41,536 bases of DNA from an uncultured Eubacteriales bacterium (GCA_900554275.1 USGS01000006.1:1-41536); one strand, 5' to 3'. Positions 1 to 8,679 are shown, numbered from the stretch's first letter. Translations and numbers: made by a program. Notes: generated by a model not told the origin, from the sequence alone.

Positions 1-1404
1 GCTGTGGGCCTGGGCAACATCTGGGGCTTCCCCAATAAGATGGGCGCCTCCGGCGGCTTCACGTTCCTCATCATCTACCTGATCCTGGCAGTCCTCTGCG
101 GCTTCATCGTCATGCTGGGCGAGCTGGCCATCGGCCGTAAGACCGGCAAGGGCGCTGTGGAAGCCTACCACGTCCTGTCCAAGAAGTTCAAGTGGATGGG
201 CTGGATGGGCATCGCCTCCGCGTTCTTCATCCTGTTCTTCTACTGCGCCCTGGGCGGCTACTGCATCAAGTACGTCGTTCTGAACGTGGGCGACCTGTTC
301 AAGGCCGGCTTCGGCGCCAACGCCATCGCCGCTGCCGCAGGCGGCGAAGCCTCGCTGGGCGACACCGTGTTCGGCGCGTTCATCGGCAGCCCCACCGAGG
401 CCATCATCTACGGTCTGATCTTCGTGGCCATCACCATGCTCATCGTCCTCGGCGGCGTGGGCGGCGGTATCGAGAAGGTCTGCTCCGTGGGTATGCCCGC
501 TCTGTTCGTCATGCTGCTCATCTGCATCATCCGCGCCTGCACCCTGGAGAACGCCGTGGACGGCCTGAAGTATATGTTCGTCCCCGGCTGGGCTGTTGAA
601 AACGGCGTCATCGCCGAAGCTCCCAGCTTCCTGAAGGTGCTCTCCACCGCCGGCGGTCAGATGTTCTTCTCCCTGTCCTTGGGCATGGGCGCCATGATCA
701 CCTACGGTTCTTACCTGCAGAAGAAGGAAAACCTGCAGAAGAACGCCATCCTCATCATCGTCATGGACACCCTGGTGGCCCTGATGGCCGGTCTGTGCGT
801 CATCCCCGGCCGCTTCGCCCTTGACCCCGAGGGTGCCCTGGGCGGCCCGTCCCTGCTGTTCGTCACCATGCAGAACGTGTTCAGCCGCATGGGTCCCATC
901 GGCCCCCTCTTCGGCATCCTGTTCTATCTGCTGGTGGTGTTCGCCGCCGTCTCCTCCTCCATCTCCCTGCTGGAGGTCATCGTGGCCCACTTTGTGGATA
1001 AGGCCCGTGACGCCGGTAAGGGCGACAAGCGCAAGGCGTACACCCTCATCGCCGCCGCCGCCGTGGGCTTGGGCTGCATCCTGGTCTGCGCCGACCAGCT
1101 GGGCGGTGCCAGCTTCACACCGTGGAAGCTGCTGAACCTGCCTGAAACCTCCATCCGTATGTGGAACGACTGCTGGCTGGACTTCTTCGATATGCTGTCT
1201 GAGGGCGTCATGATGCCGTTTGGCGCGCTGCTGATGTCCCTGATGATCGGCTGGGAGGTCGGCCCGGACATGGTCAAGGACGAGTGCGAGCAGTCCGGCC
1301 ACGCCATGGGCGGCTACGGCTTCTTCAAGGTCTGCGTCAAGTACATCACCCCCCTGTGCATGATCCTCATCCTCTACGGTCAGCTAACGGATTTCTTCGG
1401 CTAA
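1..1404 (+). CDS. Sodium:neurotransmitter symporter (NSS/SNF) family transporter, 5'-truncated
   Basis: Na+-coupled amino-acid-type symporter of the inner membrane. The frame is open from base 1, so the true start lies outside the window; GTG at 4 is an internal valine. About 467 residues are visible. Alignment by eye with the complete paralogue at 34693-36153 suggests about 20 N-terminal residues are missing. The NSS hallmark GLGNIWGFP in TM1, which helps form the Na+ and substrate site, is at the very beginning, and many hydrophobic helices follow. Long stretches, such as the KWMGWMGIASAFFI region, are identical to the second copy. The substrate cannot be read from the sequence; related bacterial proteins carry Trp, Tyr or branched amino acids. 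A strong terminator follows the stop codon. Family certain, substrate unknown. Confidence 0.95.
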   Translation, partial: AVGLGNIWGFPNKMGASGGFTFLIIYLILAVLCGFIVMLGELAIGRKTGKGAVEAYHVLSKKFKWMGWMGIASAFFILFFYCALGGYCIKYVVLNVGDLFKAGFGANAIAAAAGGEASLGDTVFGAFIGSPTEAIIYGLIFVAITMLIVLGGVGGGIEKVCSVGMPALFVMLLICIIRACTLENAVDGLKYMFVPGWAVENGVIAEAPSFLKVLSTAGGQMFFSLSLGMGAMITYGSYLQKKENLQKNAILIIVMDTLVALMAGLCVIPGRFALDPEGALGGPSLLFVTMQNVFSRMGPIGPLFGILFYLLVVFAAVSSSISLLEVIVAHFVDKARDAGKGDKRKAYTLIAAAAVGLGCILVCADQLGGASFTPWKLLNLPETSIRMWNDCWLDFFDMLSEGVMMPFGALLMSLMIGWEVGPDMVKDECEQSGHAMGGYGFFKVCVKYITPLCMILILYGQLTDFFG

Positions 1405-1416
1405 GAAAAACACACA

Positions 1417-1459
1417 AAAGAGCGCCGCGGCGATGCCGCGGCGCTCTTTCCGGTTTTTT
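1417..1459 (+). terminator. Rho-independent terminator after the NSS gene, probably bidirectional
   Basis: A perfect 15-bp stem (1417-1431 with 1435-1449) with loop GAT, followed by CCGGTTTTTT. The other side is also T-rich when read on the minus strand, so it may also end the convergent lipid kinase transcript. The following 100 bases up to the kinase stop are AT-rich with no gene. Confidence 0.9.
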
Positions 1460-1559
1460 CAAATTTTTATAAGAAAAGTCCACATCTGTATACAAGGTCT
1501 TATAAGATATTTCCAAAAAAATCAAAGAAAAATGCAGGGTGAATTTCCAGTTTTGGCGC

Positions 1560-2441
1560 TTAATGTACCAATTCTATCGCCCCCGGCAGACACTGTATCT
1601 CCACCCGCGGCGCACTGGCAGCATACTCCCCGTCCAGCGACCAGGAGATGTTCTCGTTCGTTGTCAGCACTACGTTTTTGACGTGCCGGAAGATCACGCC
1701 GGGATAGTCGTACTGCATCCGCGTCATGGCCGTGATGAGGTTTTGCAGATCCAGCGCCGTTTTCGGCATCCGCAGCAGCAACAATTCAAACGTTCCGTCG
1801 TCCATCGAAACGTGTTTCGGGTCTAATTTCACTAATCCGCCCAAAGAAGTGGAGTTGCAGACCGCCCCGAAGATGAAATCTCCCTCGAAATGCTCCCCGT
1901 CCGCATCGATGGCGCAGCGGTAAGGCCGCAGGGAGTCCAGGTCGCCCAGTCCTTCCAATATGTACGCAAAATGTCCCAGCGCATTCTTCGCCGCCTGGGA
2001 CGCGGAGTAGGACGAGCGCGTAAAAGCGCCGAAGGACGCCACATACGCAAAGTACCGGTCATTGTGCCGCCCAATATCCAGAGAAGAGGGAACGCCGCCG
2101 GCCACAGCCCGGGCCGCGGTCGCCACCGTGGTGTGAAGGTGCAGGCTGGCGGCAAAGTCATTGGTGCTGCCGTTGGGCAGATAGCCCAGCGGCGGGCGCT
2201 GCTCCAGCTGCATTAGGCCGGAGATGGTCTCGTTCAGCGTACCGTCGCCGCCGGCGCAGACCACCAGATCATACTGTCCGCCCCATTTGGCGGCGATGTC
2301 ACGGGCCTGGCCGCCGGCCTCCGTGACGAACACCCGCACCAGATAACCGGCGCGGGAGAAGGCTGCCACCGCGTCGAACAGCGGTGCGGTGGATTTTGTC
2401 TTTCCTGCTCGTGGATTGACGATAAACAAGAGTTTTTTCAT
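1560..2441 (-). CDS. Diacylglycerol/lipid kinase family protein (DagK/YegS-like)
   Basis: ATP-dependent lipid kinase family, 293 aa, probably phosphorylating diacylglycerol or a related lipid at the membrane surface. It begins MKKLLFIVNPRAGK, the typical DAGK_cat N-terminus. The nucleotide-binding GGDGT motif is at residues 64-68 and GSTNDFA at 91-97, both family signatures. The start at 2441 was preferred over an in-frame ATG at 2462 because GAGGG lies about 9 bases upstream and the conserved N-terminus begins there. It is divergent from the AI-2E family gene and convergent with the NSS gene. The in vivo lipid substrate is not predictable, because DgkB-like and YegS-like proteins share these motifs. 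Confidence 0.92.
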   Translation of the reverse strand: MKKLLFIVNPRAGKTKSTAPLFDAVAAFSRAGYLVRVFVTEAGGQARDIAAKWGGQYDLVVCAGGDGTLNETISGLMQLEQRPPLGYLPNGSTNDFAASLHLHTTVATAARAVAGGVPSSLDIGRHNDRYFAYVASFGAFTRSSYSASQAAKNALGHFAYILEGLGDLDSLRPYRCAIDADGEHFEGDFIFGAVCNSTSLGGLVKLDPKHVSMDDGTFELLLLRMPKTALDLQNLITAMTRMQYDYPGVIFRHVKNVVLTTNENISWSLDGEYAASAPRVEIQCLPGAIELVH

Positions 2442-2497
2442 GGTGTGACCCTCACATATCATCGTTTTTACGCCGTCAAGGCGCAGGGTGTTCGACT

Positions 2498-2526
2498 ATT
2501 ATGCCATATCCCCGGCAGAATTGCAA
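2498..2526 (-). promoter_or_regulatory. Promoter for the lipid kinase gene
   Basis: -35 TTGCAA (2521-2526), 17-bp spacer, -10 CATAAT (2498-2503), about 57 bases before the ATG at 2441. Found by eye. Confidence 0.6.
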
Positions 2527-2581
2527 CAGGCATTCCCTGCGCACCGCCGGGTGGTCTGCGTACTGCAAGGGCGGAAACCTC

Positions 2582-2610
2582 TTGCAAAATGGCGAATGGT
2601 CGGGTATGAT
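2582..2610 (+). promoter_or_regulatory. Promoter for the AI-2E family / thioesterase operon
   Basis: -35 TTGCAA (2582-2587), 17-bp spacer, -10 TATGAT (2605-2610), 29 bases before the TTG start. Confidence 0.7.
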
Positions 2611-2639
2611 AGAAAAAAACGGGATGGGGAGGCTTTGCG

Positions 2640-3896
2640 TTGAAAAGGACACAATATTTTAAGTGGGGTCTTACGGCGTTCCTGACGGTCTGCGCCGTGC
2701 TGGTGTTTTATGACACGTTCTATCAGAACGGCGTGCTGCAGCGCTTCCTGTCCAAGCTGGCGTCCATTCTCGCGCCGGTGCTGTACGGCGCAGCCATCGC
2801 CTACCTGCTGACACCGGTGATGTCCTGGCTGGAAAAGGTCATCGGGGCAGGATGGAAGAAGCTGTTCCCCAAGCGGGAGCTGAAGAACCACTCCGGCGGC
2901 TTGCGGCTGGTCAGCATTCTGCTGACGGAGGCAGTGGTCATCTTCCTGCTGTATCTGCTGATGAGCGTGCTGATCCCCCAGCTGGTGGACAGCGTGACCA
3001 GCCTGATCAACAACGCCGAGGCGTATTACCGCAAGATCTACGATTGGGCCGACGGGCTGCTGGATAGCGAGAATGAGATCGCCGTCTGGCTGGCAGGGCT
3101 CATTACCGAGCGGTATACCGACGGCATGGCGTTCCTGACGGACAAGGTGCTGCCCTGGGCACAGAAGGCCGTCGTGCCGCTGACCAACGGTATCTGGAGC
3201 GGCATCCGGGGCGCGGTGGGCTTTGCCTTTGACCTGATCGTGGGCATCATCGTGTCCATCTACCTGATGGGCATGAAGGAGAAGAGCCTGGCCCGGTGCT
3301 GCAAGGCGGTGTACGCCGCCTTTTCGGAGAAGAAGGCGGACGCGGTGATGCGCGGCACGCGGACGGTAGACCGCATTTTCTCCGGCTTTGTCCGGGGCAA
3401 GCTGCTGGACTCCCTTATCATCGGCATCATCTGCTTTATCGGCTGCTCGCTCCTGAACATGCCCTACACGCCGCTTGTCAGCGTGGTGGTGGGCGTGACC
3501 AACGTGATCCCATTTTTCGGCCCGTTCCTGGGGGCTGTGCCCTCGGCATTTCTGATCCTGCTGGTCAGCCCCAAGCAGTGCCTGATCTTCGTGATCTTCA
3601 TCGTGGTCCTGCAGCAGTTTGACGGCAACATCCTGGGCCCGAAGATCCTGGGCGATGCCACCGGCATCTCCAGCTTCTGGGTCATTGTGGCCATTCTGGT
3701 GGGCGGCGGCTTCGGCGGCGTGCTGGGGATGTTCCTGGGCGTGCCGGTGTTTGCCTGCATACAGGAGCTGGTGAAGTTCCTGATGGACCGCCGCCTACAG
3801 CGGCGGGATATGCCCACGGAGGCCTACGCCTATGTGGGCCGGGCGAAGGACACGAAGGCAAAGGAGACGGAGGAGGACGCAAAGCATGACGCCTGA
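2640..3896 (+). CDS. AI-2E family transporter (PerM/YdiK-like membrane protein)
   Basis: Polytopic inner-membrane protein of 418 aa, the usual length for the AI-2E/PerM family. It has two N-terminal hydrophobic helices, a soluble segment around residues 120-200, then a block of several helices with the family-typical VTNVIPFFGPFLGAVPSA segment near residues 285-303. The start is TTG at 2640, placed 7-8 bases after GGGGAGG. Members export AI-2 or, in other cases, act as Na+(Li+)/H+ antiporters or permeases of unknown substrate, so the name does not establish quorum-signal transport. The next gene starts 11 bases before this stop, so the two are translationally coupled. The C-terminal tail is highly charged (Lys/Glu/Asp-rich). 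Confidence 0.9.
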   Translation: MKRTQYFKWGLTAFLTVCAVLVFYDTFYQNGVLQRFLSKLASILAPVLYGAAIAYLLTPVMSWLEKVIGAGWKKLFPKRELKNHSGGLRLVSILLTEAVVIFLLYLLMSVLIPQLVDSVTSLINNAEAYYRKIYDWADGLLDSENEIAVWLAGLITERYTDGMAFLTDKVLPWAQKAVVPLTNGIWSGIRGAVGFAFDLIVGIIVSIYLMGMKEKSLARCCKAVYAAFSEKKADAVMRGTRTVDRIFSGFVRGKLLDSLIIGIICFIGCSLLNMPYTPLVSVVVGVTNVIPFFGPFLGAVPSAFLILLVSPKQCLIFVIFIVVLQQFDGNILGPKILGDATGISSFWVIVAILVGGGFGGVLGMFLGVPVFACIQELVKFLMDRRLQRRDMPTEAYAYVGRAKDTKAKETEEDAKHDA

Positions 3897-4308
3897 GCTG
3901 CGGGATAAGCTGCTGCATTTCTGCAACGACAACGAGCCCTTTCTGACACACAACTATATGCGCATGACCGATGCCGATGATGGCACAGCCACCATCGTGC
4001 TGCCCATGCAGGAGAACAGCCTGAACCGCTGGGGCGGCGCCCACGGCGGCATCCTGTTCTCCCTGTGCGACGTGGCCACCGGCATGGCCATCATGTCGGT
4101 GCGGCAGGAGAAGGTGGTGACGGTGAACGCCAGCATCGACTATCTGGCCGCCGCGTCGGCGGGCAGCACATTGACTGCCGTGGGGCGGGTGGACCGCGTG
4201 GGCGGAAAGCTGGCCTTCTGCACCGCCGAAATCGCCGACGAAACGGGGAAAGTGGTGGTGCGCTCCCACACGGTGATGTGCTTCACCGGGAAAAAGCTGG
4301 AGCTGTGA
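3886..4308 (+). CDS. PaaI-family hotdog-fold acyl-CoA thioesterase
   Basis: Small cytosolic thioesterase of 140 aa. The hotdog signature is clear: N47-R-W-G-G-A-H-G-G, with HGG at residues 53-55 on the central helix, then D62. This is the arrangement in PaaI/YbgC/4HBT proteins that hydrolyse acyl- or aryl-CoA. ATG at 3886 is chosen because AGGAGG lies at 3871-3876 and the conserved fold starts soon after. It overlaps the upstream AI-2E gene by 11 bases, so it is co-transcribed. The substrate is unknown and nothing nearby points to phenylacetate catabolism. Confidence 0.9.
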   Translation: MTPELRDKLLHFCNDNEPFLTHNYMRMTDADDGTATIVLPMQENSLNRWGGAHGGILFSLCDVATGMAIMSVRQEKVVTVNASIDYLAAASAGSTLTAVGRVDRVGGKLAFCTAEIADETGKVVVRSHTVMCFTGKKLEL

Positions 4309-4316
4309 ATGTATGT

Positions 4317-4353
4317 AAAAAGGAAAGCCGCCCGGTGGGCGGCTTTCCTTTTT
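4317..4353. terminator. Bidirectional terminator between thioesterase and ybaB
   Basis: Perfect 17-bp stem (4317-4333 with 4337-4353), loop GGT, with A5 and T5 at the two ends of the stem. It lies between two convergent genes and so serves both strands. Confidence 0.92.
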
Positions 4354-4364
4354 ATCAAGTTCGC

Positions 4365-4730
4365 TTACAGGCCCAGGCCGGGGATGTTCAGCCCGCCGGT
4401 CAGGCTGCTCATAGAGCTGTTCATGGCCTCGTCGGCCTGGCGCAGCGCCTCATTGACGGCGGAGATCACCAGATCCTGGAGCATCTCCACATCCTCGGCG
4501 TCCACCACGTCGGGCTTGATGGTCAGACCCACCAGCTCCTTCTTGCCGGTGACGGCAGCCGTCACCGCGCCGCCGCCTACGGAAGCGGTGAACTGGCGGC
4601 TCTCCACTTCCTCCTGGGCCTTGGCCATCTCCTGCTGCATCTTCAGCAGCTTCTGCTGCATCTGTGCCTGCTGCTGCATCATGCCGGCGCCGCCGGAAAA
4701 GCCCTTGCGGGCGCTGTATCCCTTTGCCAT
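4365..4730 (-). CDS. YbaB/EbfC family nucleoid-associated protein
   Basis: Small DNA-binding protein of 121 aa that forms dimers and coats the nucleoid. The N-terminus is a Gly/Met/Gln-rich segment leading to a long amphipathic helix (about residues 17-45, MMQQQAQMQQKLLKMQQEM), then the conserved VGGGAVTAAVTGKKELVGL strand region and NEALRQADEAM near the C-terminus. AAGGAG lies 9 bases before the ATG. It follows dnaX by 15 bases, the arrangement seen in many bacteria (dnaX-ybaB-recR), but here a terminator follows directly and recR is not in the window. Confidence 0.95.
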   Translation of the reverse strand: MAKGYSARKGFSGGAGMMQQQAQMQQKLLKMQQEMAKAQEEVESRQFTASVGGGAVTAAVTGKKELVGLTIKPDVVDAEDVEMLQDLVISAVNEALRQADEAMNSSMSSLTGGLNIPGLGL

Positions 4731-4745
4731 ATTTCTGTTCTCCTT

Positions 4746-6527
4746 TTATTTGATTTGGAAATTATCCAGCTGCTGTCCGTTTTTCAGCAGCTCGTTCAGC
4801 TTGTCGGGCTTGTCCGCCGGAGCTTCCCACGGCGGCGCTTCCGCCGGAGGGGGCGGCGGCACAGGCGTTTCCTCCCGCGGAGGCGGGGGTGCGGGCTTGG
4901 GCGGCGCGGGACGTTTGGCCGGTGCGGCGGTGAGCTGACCCACCCGGAACTGCACCCGGATGGGATGCCCCACCTCGTTGGAGGTCACATCCCGCAGCAC
5001 GGCGGCGACGGCGTCACAGTCCAGCTGGTGCATGGTGAAATCGTCCCGGCAGACCACGGTCAGGCAATCGCCCTCCAGCACGCCGCGGGCCATGTTCAGC
5101 ATGACGCGGAACTGCACCGGCAGGCGGCCCTTGTAATGGTCGATGAGCCTGCTCCACAGGGCCTCGTCACCGCTGACGGGCGGCGCGGTGGGAGCGGCCT
5201 CTTTTTTTACAGGCCGGGCCGGGGCGGGTACGTCGAACACCCGGCGGCGTTCGTCCTCCGCTTCGGGGGGCTCGTCCGGCAACGGCGGCTCATCCGGCAG
5301 GGGAGGACGGTCCTCCCGAACCGGGGCGGCAGCGGGACGGGACGGCGCGGGCTGCGGCGCGGATGGTGCGGCGGCGGGAACGCCCCGCTTCACCGCGTCC
5401 TCCAGGGCGCTGACGCGGTCCATCAGAGCGGACACGTCGCCGTTCAGGCTCTCGTCGCACAGCCGCAGCAGACACAGCTCCGCGTCGGTGCGCTGGCGGA
5501 TGCTGTCCGGCAGGGCGGCGGCGCAGCGCTGGATGGTCTCGGTCATATACAGCAGGCGGCTCATGGGCACGTCGCGCCCCAGGTCCGCCAGCGTCTTGCG
5601 GTCATATACGCCGCTGAGAAGGGCTGCGCCGCCCTCCGGCGCGGCCTTCATCACCGTCATGTCCCGGCACAGGTCGCTGAGCTCGCCCAGCAGGGCGGTC
5701 ACGTCCTTGCCGCTGCGGTACAGCTGGTCCAGCAGGGCCAGCGCGTCGCCGCTCTGACGGCCCAGCAGCAGCCGCTGTAATTGCAGCGTCTGGGTACTGC
5801 CCGCCAGCCCCAGCGTGTCCAGCACGGCGGGGGCGTCGATGACGCCGGCGGCGGCACGGCACTGGTCCAGCAAGCTCAGCGCGTCACGGAGTGCGCCGTT
5901 GGCCATGCGGGCCAGCAGCTCCGCGCCGTCGGCGGTCAGGTCGATGCTTTCGGCACTGGCCACCTTCAGCAGCTGCTGCTCCATGTCCCGGGGCAGGATG
6001 CGCTTGAAGGAGAACCGCTGGCAGCGGGACAGAATGGTGGCCGGCACTTTTTGCAGCTCGGTGGTGGCCAAAATGAACAGAAGATGCTCCGGCGGCTCCT
6101 CCATGATCTTCAGAAGGGCGTTGAAGGCGTCCTTGGAGAGCATATGGACCTCGTCGATGATATACACCCGCTTCGTCAGCACGGAGGGGGGATACACCGC
6201 CTCCTCCCGCAGGGAGCGGGCGTCGCTGACGCTGCCATTGGAGGCGGCGTCCAGCTCGGTCACGTCCAGCAGCGAGCCGTCGTCGATGCCGCGGCAGGCG
6301 GCGCACTGGTTGCAGGGCGCGCCGTCCACGGGGTGCTCACAGTTGACGGCCTTGGCCAGAATACGGGCGCAGGTGGTCTTGCCCGTGCCCCGCGTGCCGG
6401 TGAAGAGGTAGGCGTGGCCCACCGTGCCGTCCGCCACCTGGCGCTGGAGCGTGTCGGTGATATGGGACTGTCCCACCACCTCTGAGAAGGTCTTGGGACG
6501 GTATTTTCGATACAGAGCCTGGTACAC
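4746..6527 (-). CDS. dnaX: DNA polymerase III subunit gamma/tau
   Basis: Clamp-loader ATPase of the replisome, 593 aa. The AAA+ domain has Walker A GTRGTGKT (45-52), a zinc module C64/C73/C76/C79, DEVH at 126-129 and the SRC arginine-finger segment near residue 170. The middle and C-terminal parts carry a long Pro/Ala/Glu-rich linker (about 370-460 and again near 550), as in tau proteins. The start is GTG at 6527: MVYQALYRKYRP is the universal DnaX N-terminus and GGGAGG lies about 7 bases upstream, so an upstream ATG at 6665, which would overlap the SRP RNA, is rejected. Transcription probably enters by read-through from the SRP RNA promoter, as no separate promoter is evident. No obvious slippery A-run frameshift site was seen. 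Confidence 0.97.
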   Translation of the reverse strand: MYQALYRKYRPKTFSEVVGQSHITDTLQRQVADGTVGHAYLFTGTRGTGKTTCARILAKAVNCEHPVDGAPCNQCAACRGIDDGSLLDVTELDAASNGSVSDARSLREEAVYPPSVLTKRVYIIDEVHMLSKDAFNALLKIMEEPPEHLLFILATTELQKVPATILSRCQRFSFKRILPRDMEQQLLKVASAESIDLTADGAELLARMANGALRDALSLLDQCRAAAGVIDAPAVLDTLGLAGSTQTLQLQRLLLGRQSGDALALLDQLYRSGKDVTALLGELSDLCRDMTVMKAAPEGGAALLSGVYDRKTLADLGRDVPMSRLLYMTETIQRCAAALPDSIRQRTDAELCLLRLCDESLNGDVSALMDRVSALEDAVKRGVPAAAPSAPQPAPSRPAAAPVREDRPPLPDEPPLPDEPPEAEDERRRVFDVPAPARPVKKEAAPTAPPVSGDEALWSRLIDHYKGRLPVQFRVMLNMARGVLEGDCLTVVCRDDFTMHQLDCDAVAAVLRDVTSNEVGHPIRVQFRVGQLTAAPAKRPAPPKPAPPPPREETPVPPPPPAEAPPWEAPADKPDKLNELLKNGQQLDNFQIK

Positions 6528-6564
6528 GGGCACACCTCCCGGCAATGCAAAATGAAAAAAGAAC

Positions 6565-6701
6565 GTCCTCCGCCCGCAGCCACAGGGCCGGCGTCCTCGC
6601 GGCACATGGATGATCCCTCTTAATGCTGCTCGGTTCCCCGCCTGACATGATTCGTGGGTATCCATTGCGCGAGACCGGCCCCGCAGCTGCTGGCGGAGGA
6701 C
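6565..6701 (-). ncRNA. ffs: Signal recognition particle RNA (bacterial small-type, long closing helix)
   Basis: RNA core of the signal recognition particle, which binds Ffh and targets nascent membrane proteins. The minus strand carries the invariant domain IV: GTCAGG, then GGGGAACC, then GAGCAGC followed by ATTAAG. Flanking arms pair outward: ATGGAT with ATCCAT, CTCGCG with CGCGAG, GGGCCGG with CCGGCCC and finally GTCCTCCGCC (6692-6701) with GGCGGAGGAC (6565-6574). A T-rich tract (6555-6563) follows, so the outer helix also works as a terminator. The full paired unit is about 137 nt. Mature ends are unknown and a covariance model may return a shorter core. Position upstream of dnaX matches other Firmicutes. 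Confidence 0.92.
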
Positions 6702-6716
6702 AAGTTCGTGACAATC

Positions 6717-6745
6717 ATTGTACTACATAACTCGCCGGTTGGCAA
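6717..6745 (-). promoter_or_regulatory. Promoter of the SRP RNA (and probably dnaX-ybaB)
   Basis: -35 TTGCCA (6740-6745), 17-bp spacer, -10 TACAAT (6717-6722); the start point should fall near 6709-6712. It fits in the short gap after feoB. Confidence 0.8.
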
Positions 6746-6763
6746 CTGTTTTTTCCCGACAGG

Positions 6764-8581
6764 TCATGCCAGCAGCGTCCAGACCCCGTGGATGGCTATA
6801 CACAGTGCCATGCCCATGGCGGTGGGCAGCGCCGCCGCCAGCAGCGTCCAGCGCCGTGAGCCGGTCTCCCGGCGGATGGTCAGGCACGTCGTGCCGCAGG
6901 GGAAGTGGAGCAGGCACAGTACCATCATGCACACCGCCGTTTCCGCCGTCCAGCCCTGTGCGGACAGAAGCTGGCTCAGGGCGGCTGTACCGCCGGTCTC
7001 CACCAGGCTGCCGGTGTGCAGATAGCCCATCAGCAGCGCCGGGAGGACGATCTCGTTGGCGGGGAAGCCCAGCAGGAACGCCGTCAGAATCATGCCGTCC
7101 AGGCCCATGAGGTGACCCAGCGGGTCGAAAAAGGCGGCGGCACGGGACAGCAGGCTGACACCGCCGGCGGTGACGTTGGCCAGCGTCCAGATCACCAGCC
7201 CCGCCGGGGCGGCCACCGTTACGGCCCGGCCCAGCACGAACAGGGTGCGGTCCAGCAGGGAGCGGATCAGCACCTGTCCCACCCGAGGCATACGGTAGGG
7301 CGGCAGCTCCAGGGTGAAGGCGGAGGGCTGTCCCCGCAGGACGGTGGCGGTGAGCAGGCGGGTGGCCAGCAGCGTCATGGCCACCGCCAGCAGCAGACAG
7401 GCCAGAAACGTCCCGGCGGCGGCCCACGAGCTGCCTGTGCCGCTCCACAGCAGCAGGGACAGCAGGATCAGCGTGGGCAGGCGGCCGTTGCAGGGGATAA
7501 AGGCGTTGGTGAGGATGGCGGCCAGCCGCTCCCGTGGGCTGTCGATGATGCGGCAGCCCATGACGCCGCAGGCGTTGCACCCCAGGCCCATGCACATGGT
7601 GAGGCTTTGTCGGCCGCTGCCGCCGGCGGCCCGGAAGAAGCGGTCGCAGGCAAAGGCGATGCGGGGCAGCAGTCCGGCGTCCTCCAGCAGGGTGAACAGG
7701 GGGAAGAAGATGGCCATGGGCGGCAGCATCACCGCCACCACCCAGGCGGCGGTGCGGTAGACACCGTCCACCACCGCGCCCTGTATCCACCAGGGGGCAA
7801 AGGACAGCAGCTGCCGCAGCGGTGCCTGCAGGGCCATAAGGCCGCGGCTCAGCAGGGCGGAGGGCGCGTTGGCGCCCCACAGCGTCAGCCAGAACACCAG
7901 CCCCAGCAGAGCCAGCATCACCGGCAGGGACGTCCAGCGCCCTGTGACGATGCAGTCAATGCGGCGGTCACGGCGGTGGATGTCCGCCACACGGGGCAGG
8001 CAGCCGTCAGCGATGGCGGCGGCCCGGGCAGCCACCGCTTCCGGATCGCCGCCGTCCACATCTTCCCAAGGGGCGGGCGGCGCGTTGTTCCGTGCCATGT
8101 CCGCCATGGCCCGGCGCAGGTCGTCCAGTCCCGCACCGTCCCGGGCGGCGGTCTCCACCACCGGCACGCCCAGCGCCGAGGCCAAAGCGGCGGTATCCGG
8201 GGCGGCGTGCTTTTTCCGGGCTTCATCCATCAGGTTGACACACACCACCAGCCGTCCGGTGCGGCAGCGGAACTGCACCGCCAGCTGCAAATTCCGGCGC
8301 AGGCAGGTGGCGTCCGCCACCAGCACCGTCACGTCCGCCTCGCCCCGGCGGAGAAATTCATCTGTCACCGCTTCCTCCGGCGAGTGGGCGTACAGAGAGT
8401 ATGTGCCGGGCAGGTCCACCAGCCGGAATTCCGCGCCGCCGCAGACGCAGCGGCCCTCCGCCGCCGCCACCGTTTTGCCGCACCAGTTGCCGGTGTGCTG
8501 GTGTAAGCCCGTCAGGGCGTTGAACACCGTGGACTTGCCCACGTTGGGGTTGCCCGCCAGCGCCGCCGTGTATCGCTCCAT
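6764..8581 (-). CDS. feoB: Ferrous iron transport protein B
   Basis: Fe(II) uptake permease with an N-terminal G domain, 605 aa, shorter than the ~770 aa E. coli protein. G1 is GNPNVGKST (10-18), G3 DLPG (56-59) and G4 NLMD (116-119). The C-terminal half is a set of membrane helices with the two Gate-type repeats typical of FeoB; conserved segments LPRIAFACDRFF and MGLGCNACGVMG are visible. The small domain between G domain and membrane part is short, which accounts for the reduced size. GGAGGGG lies just before the ATG. FeoA is not adjacent; a feoA homologue sits 6.5 kb away at 15083-15307. A promoter and a terminator-like hairpin lie in the leader, which suggests attenuation. Confidence 0.96.
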   Translation of the reverse strand: MERYTAALAGNPNVGKSTVFNALTGLHQHTGNWCGKTVAAAEGRCVCGGAEFRLVDLPGTYSLYAHSPEEAVTDEFLRRGEADVTVLVADATCLRRNLQLAVQFRCRTGRLVVCVNLMDEARKKHAAPDTAALASALGVPVVETAARDGAGLDDLRRAMADMARNNAPPAPWEDVDGGDPEAVAARAAAIADGCLPRVADIHRRDRRIDCIVTGRWTSLPVMLALLGLVFWLTLWGANAPSALLSRGLMALQAPLRQLLSFAPWWIQGAVVDGVYRTAAWVVAVMLPPMAIFFPLFTLLEDAGLLPRIAFACDRFFRAAGGSGRQSLTMCMGLGCNACGVMGCRIIDSPRERLAAILTNAFIPCNGRLPTLILLSLLLWSGTGSSWAAAGTFLACLLLAVAMTLLATRLLTATVLRGQPSAFTLELPPYRMPRVGQVLIRSLLDRTLFVLGRAVTVAAPAGLVIWTLANVTAGGVSLLSRAAAFFDPLGHLMGLDGMILTAFLLGFPANEIVLPALLMGYLHTGSLVETGGTAALSQLLSAQGWTAETAVCMMVLCLLHFPCGTTCLTIRRETGSRRWTLLAAALPTAMGMALCIAIHGVWTLLA

Positions 8582-8642
8582 ATCGCGTCCCCTCCTTTTC
8601 CACCATATCCTATGCGGAGAAGGCCCGCGGGGTTAAAAGGGC

Positions 8643-8679
8643 AAAAAGAAACGCGGCCTGAAGGGCCGCGTTTCTTTTT
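8643..8679 (-). terminator. Terminator-like hairpin inside the feoB leader
   Basis: Perfect 16-bp stem (8643-8658 with 8664-8679) and 5-base loop, with A5/T5 at the stem ends. It is between the feoB promoter (8732-8760) and the feoB start (8581). No gene in this gap needs it, so it may be an attenuator or may end a short leader RNA. Confidence 0.75.

Noticed and set aside
1498..1507. TCTTATAAGA palindrome between the NSS and lipid kinase genes
   Set aside because: Short AT-rich palindrome between two convergent gene ends; expected by chance and not near a promoter.
6528..6665. N-terminal extension of DnaX from ATG 6665
   Set aside because: It would translate through the SRP RNA core and its T-run; GTG 6527 gives the standard DnaX start with a ribosome site.
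4065..8506. Very long plus-strand frames opposite dnaX and feoB (up to 571 codons)
   Set aside because: They lie antisense to clear dnaX and feoB genes, have no ribosome site or recognisable domain, and have the Gln/Gly/Arg/His-rich make-up of shadow frames in GC-rich DNA.
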